A program made the position numbers and the translations under genes. Below, in pieces: positions 45,710 to 61,819 of a stretch of DNA of 64,000 nt. The stretch comes from Microbispora sp. NBC_01189 (GTDB lineage: Bacteria > Actinomycetota > Actinomycetes > Streptosporangiales > Streptosporangiaceae): positions 2,709,501 through 2,773,500 of the forward strand of contig NZ_CP108581.1 in the NCBI RefSeq assembly GCF_036010665.1, written 5' to 3'. Positions within the stretch are counted from its first letter, which is position 1; each line of letters begins with the position of its first letter. The notes beneath the pieces were generated by a model that saw only the letters and a list, made by a program, of their open reading frames with translations, was not told the DNA's origin and ran no database searches.

Positions 45710-45891
45710 TCACACATCCCCCATGACTTGGGTGAGGCGTATGACATAAGACCAGTTGGGCCCGCGCCCGGCCGTCGCGCCCGCCCGACGCCGGGGGAAC
45801 GCGTCCTTGACGCCGCCTTGTCACCTCGGCTTTGCTCCCCACCACCATGTAGGCGCACCGGACAGAGAAGGAGCTTGGCCCTCTACGATCT

Positions 45892-50362
<4,471 letters not shown>

Positions 50363-50542
50363 CGGAGAACGCCCTCGTGCATGACGTCGAACCCGTTGGG
50401 TAGACGCACGTCGAGAGTGCGCTGCGGGGTCGTGCGAGACCGGGGTGGGTGGTCACCCCCCGAGCTCGCGCGGCCCCGCGCATGGGTTTCGCGCGGGTTC
50501 ACGGGGGGCCGAAGGTCCCACGATCACGGGACTTCGGAGTGA

Positions 50543-53104
<2,562 letters not shown>

Positions 53105-53128
53105 CCGCCGAGCGGCGGTTCACGCGGT

Positions 53129-53767
53129 CTAGTCGTGTTCGGCCTTGAGACGGGCGGCCAGGGCGGCGGCCTGGGTGCGGCGCTGCATGTCGAGTTTGCC
53201 GAGCAGGTTCGACACGTAGTTCTTGACCGTCTTCTCGGCCAGGAACATCCGTTCGCCGATCTGCCGGTTGGTCAGGCCCTCGCCGATCAGTTCCAGGATC
53301 TGGCGCTCCTGGTCGGACAGGGCGGCCAGCGGATCCTTCCTGGTGGCCTGGTCGCGCAGCCGGTGCAGCATCGCGGCGGTGGTCTGCGGGTCGAGCAGCG
53401 ACTGCCCGGCGGCCACCGTCCGCACCGCGCCGACCAGGTCGGAGCCGTGGATCTGCTTGAGCACGTAGCCGGCCGCGCCGGCCATCACCGCGTTGAACAA
53501 CGCCTCGTCGTCGGCGAAGGAGGTCAGCATCAGGCAGGCCAGGCCGGGCACCTTCGAGCGGACCTCCCGGCAGACGTCCACACCGTTGCCGTCGGGCAGG
53601 CGCACGTCCAGCACCGCGACGTCGGGCCGCAGGGCCGGGATTCGGGCCACGGCCGACTCCGCCGTTCCCGCCTCGCCGATGACCTCGATGTCGTCCTCCG
53701 CCTCCAGCAGCGCGGCCACGCCGCGCCGTACGACCTCGTGGTCGTCCACCAGGAACACGCGAATCAT
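53129..53767 (-). CDS. DosR/DevR-like response regulator
   Basis: 212 aa. Receiver domain opens [13 protein letters not shown]; phospho-acceptor Asp54 in [12 protein letters not shown], as in DosR. The C-terminal LuxR HTH has [25 protein letters not shown], closely matching the DNA-recognition helix of mycobacterial DosR. It probably controls hypoxia or redox genes with the convergent kinase. Separate transcription of kinase and regulator, tail to tail, differs from the dosRS operon. Confidence 0.92.
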   Translation of the reverse strand: MIRVFLVDDHEVVRRGVAALLEAEDDIEVIGEAGTAESAVARIPALRPDVAVLDVRLPDGNGVDVCREVRSKVPGLACLMLTSFADDEALFNAVMAGAAGYVLKQIHGSDLVGAVRTVAAGQSLLDPQTTAAMLHRLRDQATRKDPLAALSDQERQILELIGEGLTNRQIGERMFLAEKTVKNYVSNLLGKLDMQRRTQAAALAARLKAEHD

Positions 53768-54035
53768 GACTCATACGCTAAGCCCTCGCCGCCCGCACCA
53801 GAAGGCGACGGCGCCGGACCCGCCGTAGGCGGGAGATCGGTCTTGGCGGAGTCCCGGAGAGAAGGGGGGGTTCGTAATGTGGACGTCATGCCTCGTCTTC
53901 GGGATAGCACGCATTGACCGACCCACATAACGTGGCGATATGGACGCTCTCACCAGCTGGACGCCTCCTTGCCGGGAGGGTCACCGCAGGACTCTCCGAA
54001 CGGGTTCCGCGCTGGTGATCAGGGAGCACGAGACG

Positions 54036-54455
54036 ATGAACGTACAGATCATGGACCGTGCCGACATCTCCACGGCCGCGACGGCCGTCTACACACATCC
54101 GGTTTCCCACTCCTTCCAGGCGGTCGGCGGAGCTCGCCGCCGGGCACGCGACGTGATGGCGGAGTGGGGCCTGTCCGAGGCCACCGCGGACGACGCCGTA
54201 CTCGTGATCTCCGAGCTGGTCACGAACGCGGTGCTGCACGCTCTGCCGCCGGCCGAGCTGCGGCTGTTCCTCCACGGAGACGTCGTACGCGTCGAGGTCG
54301 GCGACTCGGGGGCGGCGCCCGTGTGGCCGGGCAGCGCGCCCGCGTCGGGCGAGCGGGGACGCGGCGCCGACGTCGTCGAGGCGCTGGCGCTCAGTCACGG
54401 CGCCGACGTCCGCTCCGACTCCGCGACCTACTGGGCCGAGCTGCCCGCCTGCTGA
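54036..54455 (+). CDS. Anti-sigma-factor-type ATP-binding protein (HATPase_c_2)
   Basis: 139 aa from the ATG at 54036. A longer frame from 53940 is possible but less protein-like. RsbW-like GHKL fold: VSHSFQAVGGARR start, N-box ISELVTNAVLHA, then G-box regions VEVGDSGAAPVW and GRGADVVEALA. Such small actinobacterial proteins bind ATP and act as anti-sigma factors or serine kinases in partner-switching cascades. No anti-anti-sigma partner is adjacent. Confidence 0.8.
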   Translation: MNVQIMDRADISTAATAVYTHPVSHSFQAVGGARRRARDVMAEWGLSEATADDAVLVISELVTNAVLHALPPAELRLFLHGDVVRVEVGDSGAAPVWPGSAPASGERGRGADVVEALALSHGADVRSDSATYWAELPAC

Positions 54456-54463
54456 CCCGACCA

Positions 54464-54507
54464 GACCAGGCCGGGACCAGGCCGGGACCAGGCCGGGACC
54501 AGGCCGG
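54464..54507 (+). repeat. Four 11-bp tandem repeats
   Basis: Four exact copies of GACCAGGCCGG between two convergent genes, 9 bp after a stop. It may act as a weak terminator region or be simple slippage. Confidence 0.9.
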
Positions 54508-54518
54508 ATAAGCGGGGA

Positions 54519-55499
54519 TCAGCGACGCAGGGTGTCGGAGGGCGACTCCCCGAACCGCTGGCGATAGGCCAGCGAGAACCGGCCGAGATGGGCGAACCCC
54601 CACCGGTAGGCGACGTCGGTGACGGTCGCGGCGACCGGATCGGTGACCGCGAGCTCGGCCCGTACCCGATCGAGGCGCACCTCACGCAGGTAACCCATGG
54701 GCGTCTTCTCCAGGTGACGCCGGAACCCCTCCTGCAACGCCCGCGCGCTCACCCCCACCGCCTCGGCGATGTCCTCCACGGTGAGCGGTTCGTCCGCGTG
54801 GTCCTCGATCAGCCGTACGGCCCGCTTCACGGTGGGCGGCGCCACCCTCCGCTGCCCGCCGCACAACGCGTCGCTGTAGTTGCTCGGCTGTGCGATGAGA
54901 AGCTGCGTCATCAGCAGCCCCTCCAGCTGCCTGACGACGAGCGGCTGCTCCAGCATGCCGCCGCCGGTCTCGGCCTCGTTGCGGAGAAGTTCGACGACCG
55001 ACCGCCAGGAACGGGCGGGGGGCCGCGTCAGATCCATGCCGAGGGAGAACGTGAGCGGCCGGTCCGGCCGCCGCCCGAGCAGCCTGCCGAGCTGGTTCTC
55101 GAGCGCCCCGCGGTTGAACCGGGTGATCAGCTCGCGGTGCCCGGCCGCCCACCGCATCGACATGGGCCGGTTCAGTGACAGCACGGAGGCGAGCTCGGGG
55201 GTCGACGTGATCCGCTCGGACCCGTGGCACACCTCGGCCGTGCCGGTGAGCGGCATCTCCACGAGGAGATGCCCGTCCAGCATCTGGGGGGTGATCGACA
55301 CCGCCGTGCCGTAGTCGAGGCAGTAGAGGCCGACGCCGTCGAACTCCACTCCGTTCATGCAGGCGTGGATGGGGGCGCCGGGCTCGACGGGACGCAACTG
55401 GTGGCAGCCGAGGACCTCGCCGACTCTGGCCTTGGCCTCGTCGACGTCCTGGGTGCGCACCCGCGGATGCGCGGCGAATGGCAACGACCGATCGGACAT
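54519..55499 (-). CDS. AraC-family transcriptional regulator
   Basis: 326 aa from the ATG at 55499, which follows GGAGGCGG. The N-terminal part (about 1-200) is an AraC-binding-like domain of the type found with XylS/NahR regulators. The C-terminal double HTH (about 220-326) has LTVEDIAEAVGVSARALQEGFRRHL and VTDVAYRWGFAHLGRFSLAYRQRFGESP, the AraC signature. The effector is unknown. It is transcribed in the same direction as LacI and GH3, 94 bp downstream. Confidence 0.92.
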   Translation of the reverse strand: MSDRSLPFAAHPRVRTQDVDEAKARVGEVLGCHQLRPVEPGAPIHACMNGVEFDGVGLYCLDYGTAVSITPQMLDGHLLVEMPLTGTAEVCHGSERITSTPELASVLSLNRPMSMRWAAGHRELITRFNRGALENQLGRLLGRRPDRPLTFSLGMDLTRPPARSWRSVVELLRNEAETGGGMLEQPLVVRQLEGLLMTQLLIAQPSNYSDALCGGQRRVAPPTVKRAVRLIEDHADEPLTVEDIAEAVGVSARALQEGFRRHLEKTPMGYLREVRLDRVRAELAVTDPVAATVTDVAYRWGFAHLGRFSLAYRQRFGESPSDTLRR

Positions 55500-55593
55500 C
55501 TCCGCCTCCCCCAGCGGCCGCGCGGCCCGGAAGCGCGCGGACATGGCCCGTCCCCCCGGACGGACAGTCCATCCCAGCCTACGTTCGCCCTGG

Positions 55594-56682
55594 TCAGGCT
55601 GTGTACGCCCGCCCCCGGCGGACGTCCGCCGGGGTGTCCTCAGGGGCTTCCGCCGGGGTGTCCATGGTCGCGACGGGCGCGGTCGACCCGCGCACCACCA
55701 GTTCGGTGGCGAGCTCGACGTGGTGCGACTCGATCCGCTCCCCCGCCGCCAGGCGCAGCGCCGTACGCACCGCGACGGCGCCCATCTCCCGCAGCGGCTG
55801 GCGGACGGTTGTGAGGGGCGGCGAGGCCATCCGGGCGATCTGGGTGTCGTCGAACCCCACGATGCTGAGGTCCTCCGGCACCCGCAGCCCGCGCGCCCTG
55901 GCGGCCTCCAGCACCCCGAACGCGATCTCGTCGCACCCGGCGAAGATCGCCGTGGGCGGCTCGGGGAGGTCGAACAGGGCCGCGCCGCCCTCGATCCCGT
56001 CCTGGTAGTGGAAGTGCGCCGTCCGCACGTAACCGGCGGGTACGGCGACGCCCGCCGCCTCCATCGCGGCCCGGTAGCCGTGCAGCCTGGCCTGGGTGCA
56101 GGCGGCGGTGGGCGGGCCGCCGAGGTGGGCCACGCGCCGGTGGCCCAGCCCGAGCAGGTGCTGCGTGGCGGCCAGGCCACCGGCGAAGTTCGTGGAGCCG
56201 ACGCTGGTCACCCGGGTCCTCGGCAGGTTCAGCGGATCGATCACCACAAGGGGCAGCCGCGCCCGGGAAAGGGCGCCGAGCTGCCCCCCGGTCAGCTCGC
56301 CGGTGACGGCGACCAGCGCCCGCCGCCCGGCCGCGACCAGCCCGCGTGCCCACCCCCCGGTGCGGTCGGCGGAGCGCCGGATGCTCACCACGATCGACGC
56401 GTCGTGCTCGGCCCCGGCCTCCACCGCGCCCTGGACGATCTCGGTGGAGTACGGATTGAGGTCGTCGTCGAACTCCACCTCGACCGTGTCGGAGGCGGCC
56501 GCCTCGCCCCGGCGCTGTGGCGGCGCCACGTAGTCGTGCTGCGCGAGCAGCGACAGCACCAGGGAACGCGTCGCCGGGGCGACGTCGCTGCGGCCGTTCA
56601 GCACCTTCGACACCGTCGCGACCGATACCCCCGCCGAGGCCGCGACCGTCGCCAGAGTGGCCCGTCTACGACCGGCCGCCAT
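55594..56682 (-). CDS. LacI-family regulator of the GH3/ABC locus
   Basis: 362 aa. N-terminal HTH (about 9-30) TLATVAASAGVSVATVSKVLNG with hinge helix, then a periplasmic-binding-protein-like sensor domain (about 65-335) with the GCDEIAFGVLEAARARGLRVPEDLSIVGFDD motif. It resembles XylR/BxlR/CebR-type repressors that release DNA on binding a xylo- or cello-oligosaccharide. Its start overlaps the GH3 stop by 17 bp, indicating co-expression and autoregulation through the GH3 promoter. The C-terminal tail is Pro/Glu-rich. Confidence 0.92.
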   Translation of the reverse strand: MAAGRRRATLATVAASAGVSVATVSKVLNGRSDVAPATRSLVLSLLAQHDYVAPPQRRGEAAASDTVEVEFDDDLNPYSTEIVQGAVEAGAEHDASIVVSIRRSADRTGGWARGLVAAGRRALVAVTGELTGGQLGALSRARLPLVVIDPLNLPRTRVTSVGSTNFAGGLAATQHLLGLGHRRVAHLGGPPTAACTQARLHGYRAAMEAAGVAVPAGYVRTAHFHYQDGIEGGAALFDLPEPPTAIFAGCDEIAFGVLEAARARGLRVPEDLSIVGFDDTQIARMASPPLTTVRQPLREMGAVAVRTALRLAAGERIESHHVELATELVVRGSTAPVATMDTPAEAPEDTPADVRRGRAYTA

Positions 56683-59164
56683 CTGATCCTCCCTGTCGCG
56701 TGGCTCCGGCCCCCGGCGCCGGAGCCGCGTCCACGGGAGCCACTGCCACGGGGGTAACTGCCTCAGGGGTCACTGCCACGGGGGTGACGAGCCGGCGGCC
56801 ACGGCCGACGTGGCGGAGCGGGCCGGTCAGCCGTACGCGGCCCCGGCAGGGCAGGTCCGACGCCGACGTGCCGACGAGGACGTCGAGGTCCCCGGGCTCG
56901 ACCACCCGCCGCAGGTCGCGTCCGGTGAAGGCGGTGCGGTCGGTGTGGACGGTGAAGGTCGCCCGCACGCTCTCGCCGGGCTCCAGCCGCACCCTGGCGA
57001 AGCCGGTGAGCTGCCGCACCGGCCGGGTGACCTGGGCCAGCACGTCGTGCAGGTAGAGCTGGACGACCTCCTCGCCCGCGCGCGGGCCGGTGTTGCGCAC
57101 GCGCACCGACACGGTGAACTCACCGTCCGTGGGCACCTCGGTCGCGCCGATCTCCAGCTCGCCGATCTCGAAGGTGGTGTAGGAGGCGCCGTAGCCGAAC
57201 GCGAACAACGGGCTCGGGTCGAGGTTGCTGATGCCGTGGCTTTCGGCGCCGAGCGGCGGCTGGAGATAGGTCCCGGGCTGGCCGCCGTGGCTGCGGGGAA
57301 TCTGCACCGGCAGCTTCCCGCAGGGCTGCACCCGGCCGGACAGGACGCCCGCGACCGCCGCCCCGCCCTCCTGCCCCGGCATGAACGCCTGGACGAGCGC
57401 GGCGGCCTTGTCGCGCACGTCCCCCAGCGCGTACGGCCGGCCCGAGACGACCACCACGACGACCGGCGTGCCGGTGGCGGCGAGCTCGGTCAGCAGGTCC
57501 TCCTGGACGCCGGGCAGCCGCAGGTCCTCGGCGTCGCACCCCTCGCCCGAGGTGCCCTGGCCGAACAGCCCGGCGAGGTCGCCGACGACGGCCACGCACA
57601 GGTCGGACTCACGGGCCGCCCGCAGCGCGTCCGCGAAGCCGGAGCGGTCCGCGTCCCGCCAGTCGCAGCCCCGCTCGTGGACGATCTCGGCGTCCGGCAG
57701 CTCGGCCCGCAGCGCGTCGAGCAGGCCGCGCGTCTCGATGCCGAGCCCGAGCCCGGGGTAGCGGGGCAGCACGTGGTTGGGGAAGGCGTAGCAGCCCATG
57801 AACGTGCGCGGGTCGTCGGCGCAGGGCCCGACCACCGCCACCCGGCGCAGCTCGGGACGGCCCTCGCCGAGCAGCGGCAGCGCGGAGCCCGCGTCGAGCA
57901 GGACGACGGACCGCTCGGCCAGCTCCCTGGCGAGCTCCCGGTTGCCGGCCGAGTCCAGGTTCACCGCCTCCGCCCCGGCCACCGACTTCTCCGGGGTCCA
58001 GTCGGGGTCGAGCAGGCCGAGCTCGATCTTCTGGGTGAGCAGCCGGCGCGCGGCCCGGTCGACCAGGGCCTCGGGCAGCTCGCCCCGCCGCACCCGGTCG
58101 GCCAGGTGCTGGCCGAAGCCGAGCGTGTCGGGCAGCTCGACGTCGATGCCGGCGCTCAGCGCCTGCACGCCCGCCTCCTCGGCGTCCGCCGCGACCTGGT
58201 GCATCGTGGCCAGGAACGCGACCGCCCAGTAGTCCGACACGACGGTCCCGGTGAACCCCCACTCCTCGCGCAGCACCTCGGTCAGCAGCCACGGGTCGGC
58301 GGCGGCGGGAACGCCGTCCATGTCGCAGTAGGAGTTCATGACCGAGCGCGCGCCGCCCTCCGCGATCGCGGTCTCGAACGTCGGCAGGATCATGTCCATC
58401 AGCTCGCGCCGGCCCATCGCCACGGGGCCGTGGTTGCGGGCCGCACGGGACGCGGAGTATCCGGCGAAGTGCTTGAGCGTGGCGATGACCCCCGCCTTCT
58501 CCAGGCCGCGCACGTACGCCGAGCCGAGCATCGCGACAAGGTACGGGTCCTCGCCCAGGGTCTCCTCGACCCGGCCCCAGCGGTAGTCGCGCACCACGTC
58601 GAGCACGGGCGACAGGCCCTGGTGGACGCCCACGGCGCGCATGTCCCGCCCGATCGCCGAGGCCATCCGCTCCACCAGGGCGGGGTCGAAGGTCGCGCCC
58701 CAGGCGATGGCCGTCGGGTAGACCGTCGCGCCGTAAGTGGTGAAACCGGTCAGGCACTCCTCGTGCACCAGCGCCGGAATGCCCAGCCGGGAGTGCTTCA
58801 CCACCTCGTGCTGCAGCCGCACCACCTCCGCGGCGCCCTCCGCCGCGGTCAAGGGAGTGCTGCCGAACACCCGCGTCAGATGGCCGAGCCCGTGGCGCAC
58901 CGACTCCTCGAACGGCACCGTCCCCGCCGCGGCGAACACGTCCTGCATGGGCGCCACGTTGTGCGTGCCGGTGCCGTCCTCCGGCTCGGCGACCTGCTCG
59001 TCCTGCATGTCGTTGCCGATCCACCGGCTGCCGAGCTGGCCGATCTTCTCCTCCAGGGTCATCTCCTCGAGGAGGGCCTCCACCCGGTCGGCCACGGGAA
59101 GCGCGGGGTCCTGCCACGGACGGAGGATCCGGTCCGTCGCGGGGGTCCGATCGAGCGCCGTCAT
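56666..59164 (-). CDS. GH3 beta-xylosidase/beta-glucosidase, cytoplasmic
   Basis: 832 aa, ATG after GAGGAGAG, no signal peptide, so intracellular. GH3 barrel (about 20-370) with KHFAGYSASRA, nucleophile Asp311 in VVSDYWAV; the alpha/beta sandwich (about 400-620) has GDLAGLFGQGTSGEGCD; a FnIII-like C-terminal domain (about 690-790) follows. The sequence style resembles Streptomyces BxlA beta-xylosidases, and linkage to an oligosaccharide ABC transporter and xylanases supports xylobiose hydrolysis; beta-glucosidase cannot be excluded. Two operator palindromes lie within 75 bp of its start. Confidence 0.9.
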   Translation of the reverse strand: MTALDRTPATDRILRPWQDPALPVADRVEALLEEMTLEEKIGQLGSRWIGNDMQDEQVAEPEDGTGTHNVAPMQDVFAAAGTVPFEESVRHGLGHLTRVFGSTPLTAAEGAAEVVRLQHEVVKHSRLGIPALVHEECLTGFTTYGATVYPTAIAWGATFDPALVERMASAIGRDMRAVGVHQGLSPVLDVVRDYRWGRVEETLGEDPYLVAMLGSAYVRGLEKAGVIATLKHFAGYSASRAARNHGPVAMGRRELMDMILPTFETAIAEGGARSVMNSYCDMDGVPAAADPWLLTEVLREEWGFTGTVVSDYWAVAFLATMHQVAADAEEAGVQALSAGIDVELPDTLGFGQHLADRVRRGELPEALVDRAARRLLTQKIELGLLDPDWTPEKSVAGAEAVNLDSAGNRELARELAERSVVLLDAGSALPLLGEGRPELRRVAVVGPCADDPRTFMGCYAFPNHVLPRYPGLGLGIETRGLLDALRAELPDAEIVHERGCDWRDADRSGFADALRAARESDLCVAVVGDLAGLFGQGTSGEGCDAEDLRLPGVQEDLLTELAATGTPVVVVVVSGRPYALGDVRDKAAALVQAFMPGQEGGAAVAGVLSGRVQPCGKLPVQIPRSHGGQPGTYLQPPLGAESHGISNLDPSPLFAFGYGASYTTFEIGELEIGATEVPTDGEFTVSVRVRNTGPRAGEEVVQLYLHDVLAQVTRPVRQLTGFARVRLEPGESVRATFTVHTDRTAFTGRDLRRVVEPGDLDVLVGTSASDLPCRGRVRLTGPLRHVGRGRRLVTPVAVTPEAVTPVAVAPVDAAPAPGAGATRQGGSDGGRS

Positions 59165-59187
59165 CTGCTCTCCTCAAGAAAGAGTTT

Positions 59188-59199
59188 CGAAACATTTCG
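59188..59199. promoter_or_regulatory. CGAAACATTTCG operator (GH3 side)
   Basis: Inverted repeat CGAAA-CA-TTTCG, 23 bp before the GH3 start. Its exact reverse complement occurs at 59368-59379 on the transporter side. Confidence 0.65.
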
Positions 59200-59220
59200 G
59201 GGTCCGGCCGCGGAATCTCA

Positions 59221-59238
59221 TGAAACATGGATGTTTCA
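59221..59238. promoter_or_regulatory. TGAAACATGGATGTTTCA palindrome
   Basis: A perfect 8-bp inverted repeat with 2-bp centre, between the two CGAAA sites. Possibly a third site for the same LacI protein. Confidence 0.55.
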
Positions 59239-59317
59239 CGAGATCACCAGCTAGACGCCCATGCGAAAGTACTCTACACACGGCTAACCCGCCTGTGCCG
59301 AGGGCGTGATAGGAGCC

Positions 59318-59346
59318 TTGACACGTTGGTAACGCCTATCTAAATT
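59318..59346 (+). promoter_or_regulatory. Promoter of the ABC transporter operon
   Basis: TTGACA at 59318 and TAAATT at 59341 with a 17-bp spacer. The predicted start of transcription near 59353 places the downstream operator at about +15 to +27. Confidence 0.65.
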
Positions 59347-59367
59347 GGCGTGCCACGCGGCTTGTGT

Positions 59368-59379
59368 CGAAATGTTTCG
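59368..59379. promoter_or_regulatory. CGAAATGTTTCG operator (transporter side)
   Basis: Inverted repeat, extended to GTCGAAATGTTTCGAC at 59366-59381. It lies just downstream of the predicted transcription start, suited to blocking elongation. Confidence 0.65.
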
Positions 59380-59529
59380 ACGGGCTGACTTCAAGGAGGA
59401 GTGGGGCGGAGGCGCCCACGGTGCTGATCACACGGTGCTGATCACGGTGTTGATCCAGTTCGCCGGCCACCGCATCCGATGTTCGGCGAGCCGCGCTCAG
59501 CCTTCGGCATGCGACGTACGGAGAACAGC

Positions 59530-60894
59530 GTGGAGTCCAGCAATACATCCCGCCGTGCTTTCCTTTCCCTCTCGATGGGCCTTCCGCTGGGCGCCGCGCT
59601 GGCGGCCTGCGGCACGTCCGGCCCGGCCCCGAGCGGCGGTGGCGCGAGCGGCGCCGCCGCGGGCGGAAACGGGGGCGGCGGGGCCAAGGCCAGCTACTGG
59701 TTCCTCTCGGGCCCGCCCGGTGAGGCGCCCCGGACCGCGGCCGTGAAGCGGTTCAACCAGGCCAACCCCAACGGCCAGATCGACATCAACGTCATCCAGA
59801 ACGACGCGTACAAGACGAAGATCAAGACGGCGATCGGCGCGAACCAGGCGCCCACCATCATCTGGGGCTGGGGCGGCGGCGGTCTGCGCAGCTACGTGCA
59901 GGCCGGCCAGGTCGAGGACCTCACCTCGTGGTTCGGTGAGAACGCCGCCGTGAAGGACCGGCTGTTCCCCGGCGCCTTCGGAGCCGCGACGATCGACGGC
60001 AAGATCTACGCGATGCCGTGCGAGACCGTGCAGCCGATCGTCCTGTTCTACAACAAGAAGGTCTTCGAGAAGGTCGGGGTGCAGCCGCCGCAGTCGTACG
60101 GCGACATCCTGGACCTGGTGAAGAAGTTCAACGCGGCGGGGATCGCGCCCTTCTCGCTCGCCGGCCAGTCGCGCTGGACGAACATGATGTGGCTGGAGTT
60201 CCTCTTCGACCGCATCAGCGGTCCCGAGGTGTTCCAGGCCGTCTTCGACGGCGAGAAGGACGCCTGGAACAACCCCGCCTCCATCGAGGCCCTGACGAAG
60301 ATGCAGGAGCTCATCAAGGCGAACGGATTCATCAAGGGCTTCTCGTCCGTCACCGCCGACTCCAACGCCGACCAGGCGCTGCTCTACACCGGCAAGGCCG
60401 CGATGATGCTGCACGGCAGCTGGTCGTACGGCATCCAGCAGGCGCAGGGCGGCGACTTCGTCTCCAGCGGCGGCCTCGGCTGGATGAACTTCCCGCCGGT
60501 CGACGGCGGCAAGGGCGACCCGAGCGACACTGTCGGCAACCCCGGCCAGTACCTCTCGATCTCCTCCAAGGCGACGCCCGAGCAGAAGGAGATCGCCAAG
60601 AAGTTCTTCGCCACCGGGGTCCTCGACGACGCCGAGCAGAAGGAATGGGTCGGGACCGGCGGCGTCCCGATCGTCAAGGGCTCCGACAGCCTGTTCTCCG
60701 GGTCCAAGGACGCCGAGTTCCTGAACTTCATCTACGGCGTCTCGAGCAACGCCAAGGTCTTCGCGCAGTCCTGGGACCAGGCGCTCAGCCCGACCGCGGC
60801 CGAGGTGCTGCTGGACAACATCGCCAAGCTGTTCCAGCTGTCGATCTCGCCGCAGCAGTTCGCGACGAACATGAACGCGGTCATCGGCAAGTGA
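59530..60894 (+). CDS. ABC sugar transporter, extracellular binding lipoprotein
   Basis: 454 aa from a GTG after GGAG; the ATG at 59509 is less well placed. Twin-arginine-like N-terminus (SRRAFLSL) with lipobox LAA-Cys27, so probably a lipoprotein exported by Tat. After a Gly/Ser-rich spacer the mature part is a family-1 solute-binding fold with ASYWFLSGPPGEAPR, aromatic residues and the MLHGSWSYG motif. It probably binds xylo-oligosaccharides, as in the BxlE group, judged by the adjoining GH3 and xylanases. Its stop overlaps the next start. Confidence 0.92.
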   Translation: MESSNTSRRAFLSLSMGLPLGAALAACGTSGPAPSGGGASGAAAGGNGGGGAKASYWFLSGPPGEAPRTAAVKRFNQANPNGQIDINVIQNDAYKTKIKTAIGANQAPTIIWGWGGGGLRSYVQAGQVEDLTSWFGENAAVKDRLFPGAFGAATIDGKIYAMPCETVQPIVLFYNKKVFEKVGVQPPQSYGDILDLVKKFNAAGIAPFSLAGQSRWTNMMWLEFLFDRISGPEVFQAVFDGEKDAWNNPASIEALTKMQELIKANGFIKGFSSVTADSNADQALLYTGKAAMMLHGSWSYGIQQAQGGDFVSSGGLGWMNFPPVDGGKGDPSDTVGNPGQYLSISSKATPEQKEIAKKFFATGVLDDAEQKEWVGTGGVPIVKGSDSLFSGSKDAEFLNFIYGVSSNAKVFAQSWDQALSPTAAEVLLDNIAKLFQLSISPQQFATNMNAVIGK

Positions 60895-61817
60895 CCGTGT
60901 CCGCGACCGCCACCGGACGGACGCCGTCCGCCGTCGCGCCCGCGGCGCGCGGCGGCGGCGTCCTGCCGTGGCTGGCACTTCCGGCCCTGCTGGCCTTCGT
61001 GGCCTTCGCGGTGATTCCGCTGATCGGGGTGCTGCTGCTCAGCTTCACGTCCTGGGACACGCTCGGCACGATCCAGCTGACCGGCCTGGAGAGCTGGCAG
61101 TCCGTGCTCACCGACCCCGGCCTGCCGCACGCGCTGTGGGTGACGTTCCTGATCACGGCGCTCTCCTGGGCGGTCCAGACCCCGGCCAGCATCCTGATCG
61201 GGGTGTTCCTCGCGGGACACCAGCGCTACCGCGAGCTGCTCGCGGTGCTGTACTTCGTCCCGCTGCTGCTCAGCTCGGCGGCCATCGCGATCACCTACAA
61301 GGCGCTGCTCGATCCCAACTTCGGGCTCGGCGCGGGGCTGCACTTCGACCTGCTCACCCAGGACTGGCTCGGCGAGCCCGGCCTCGCCCTCGGCGTCGTG
61401 ATCTTCGTGGTGTCGTGGCAGTTCATCCCGTTCCACTCGCTGCTCTACCAGGGCGGCGTGCGGCAGATCCCGCGCTCGCTGTACGAGGCCGCGGAGCTGG
61501 ACGGCGCGGGGCGGGTCCGCATGTTCTTCAACATCACCCTGCCGCAGCTCAAGTACACGGTCATCACGTCCTCCACGCTGATGATCGTCGGTTCCCTGAC
61601 CTTCTTCGACCTGATCTTCGTGCTGACCGAGGGCGGTCCCGCCGACGCCACCCGCGCGCTCGCCCTGGACATGTACAAGCGCGGCTTCCAGGCCAACCTC
61701 ATGGGAGCGGCCTGCGTGATCGGCGTCATCCTCGTCCTCGTCGGCCTCGCCCTGGCGCTGCTGCTGCGCCGGCTCGGCGGCCGCGACCCCAACGCCAGCC
61801 AGCTCGAAGGGGCCTGA
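60891..61817 (+). CDS. ABC sugar transporter permease 1
   Basis: 308 aa, six transmembrane helices. The GTG start overlaps the binding-protein stop (GTGA). The EAA loop that contacts the ATPase is recognisable: YEAAELDGAGRVRMFFNITLP. This is the MalF-type subunit. Confidence 0.94.
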   Translation: MTVSATATGRTPSAVAPAARGGGVLPWLALPALLAFVAFAVIPLIGVLLLSFTSWDTLGTIQLTGLESWQSVLTDPGLPHALWVTFLITALSWAVQTPASILIGVFLAGHQRYRELLAVLYFVPLLLSSAAIAITYKALLDPNFGLGAGLHFDLLTQDWLGEPGLALGVVIFVVSWQFIPFHSLLYQGGVRQIPRSLYEAAELDGAGRVRMFFNITLPQLKYTVITSSTLMIVGSLTFFDLIFVLTEGGPADATRALALDMYKRGFQANLMGAACVIGVILVLVGLALALLLRRLGGRDPNASQLEGA

Positions 61818-61819
61818 CC

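Larger units (their letters stand above)
59165..59529. other. Divergent control region between GH3 and the ABC transporter
   Basis: 365 bp holding three palindromic operators, one clear promoter toward the transporter and a weaker possible one toward GH3 (GGCACA, 17 bp, TAGAGT on the minus strand). No gene. Confidence 0.6.

Noticed and set aside
50509..50537. Inverted repeat CCGAAGGTCCC...GGGACTTCGG before the DoxX-like gene, considered as a DosR box
   Set aside because: The half-sites face the opposite way to the known DosR palindrome (GGGACT..AGTCCC). It is more likely a hairpin, perhaps ending the esterase transcript.
56810..59254. 814-aa plus-strand frame opposite the GH3 gene
   Set aside because: The minus strand encodes a complete GH3 enzyme with catalytic motifs; the antisense frame has no family features and biased composition.
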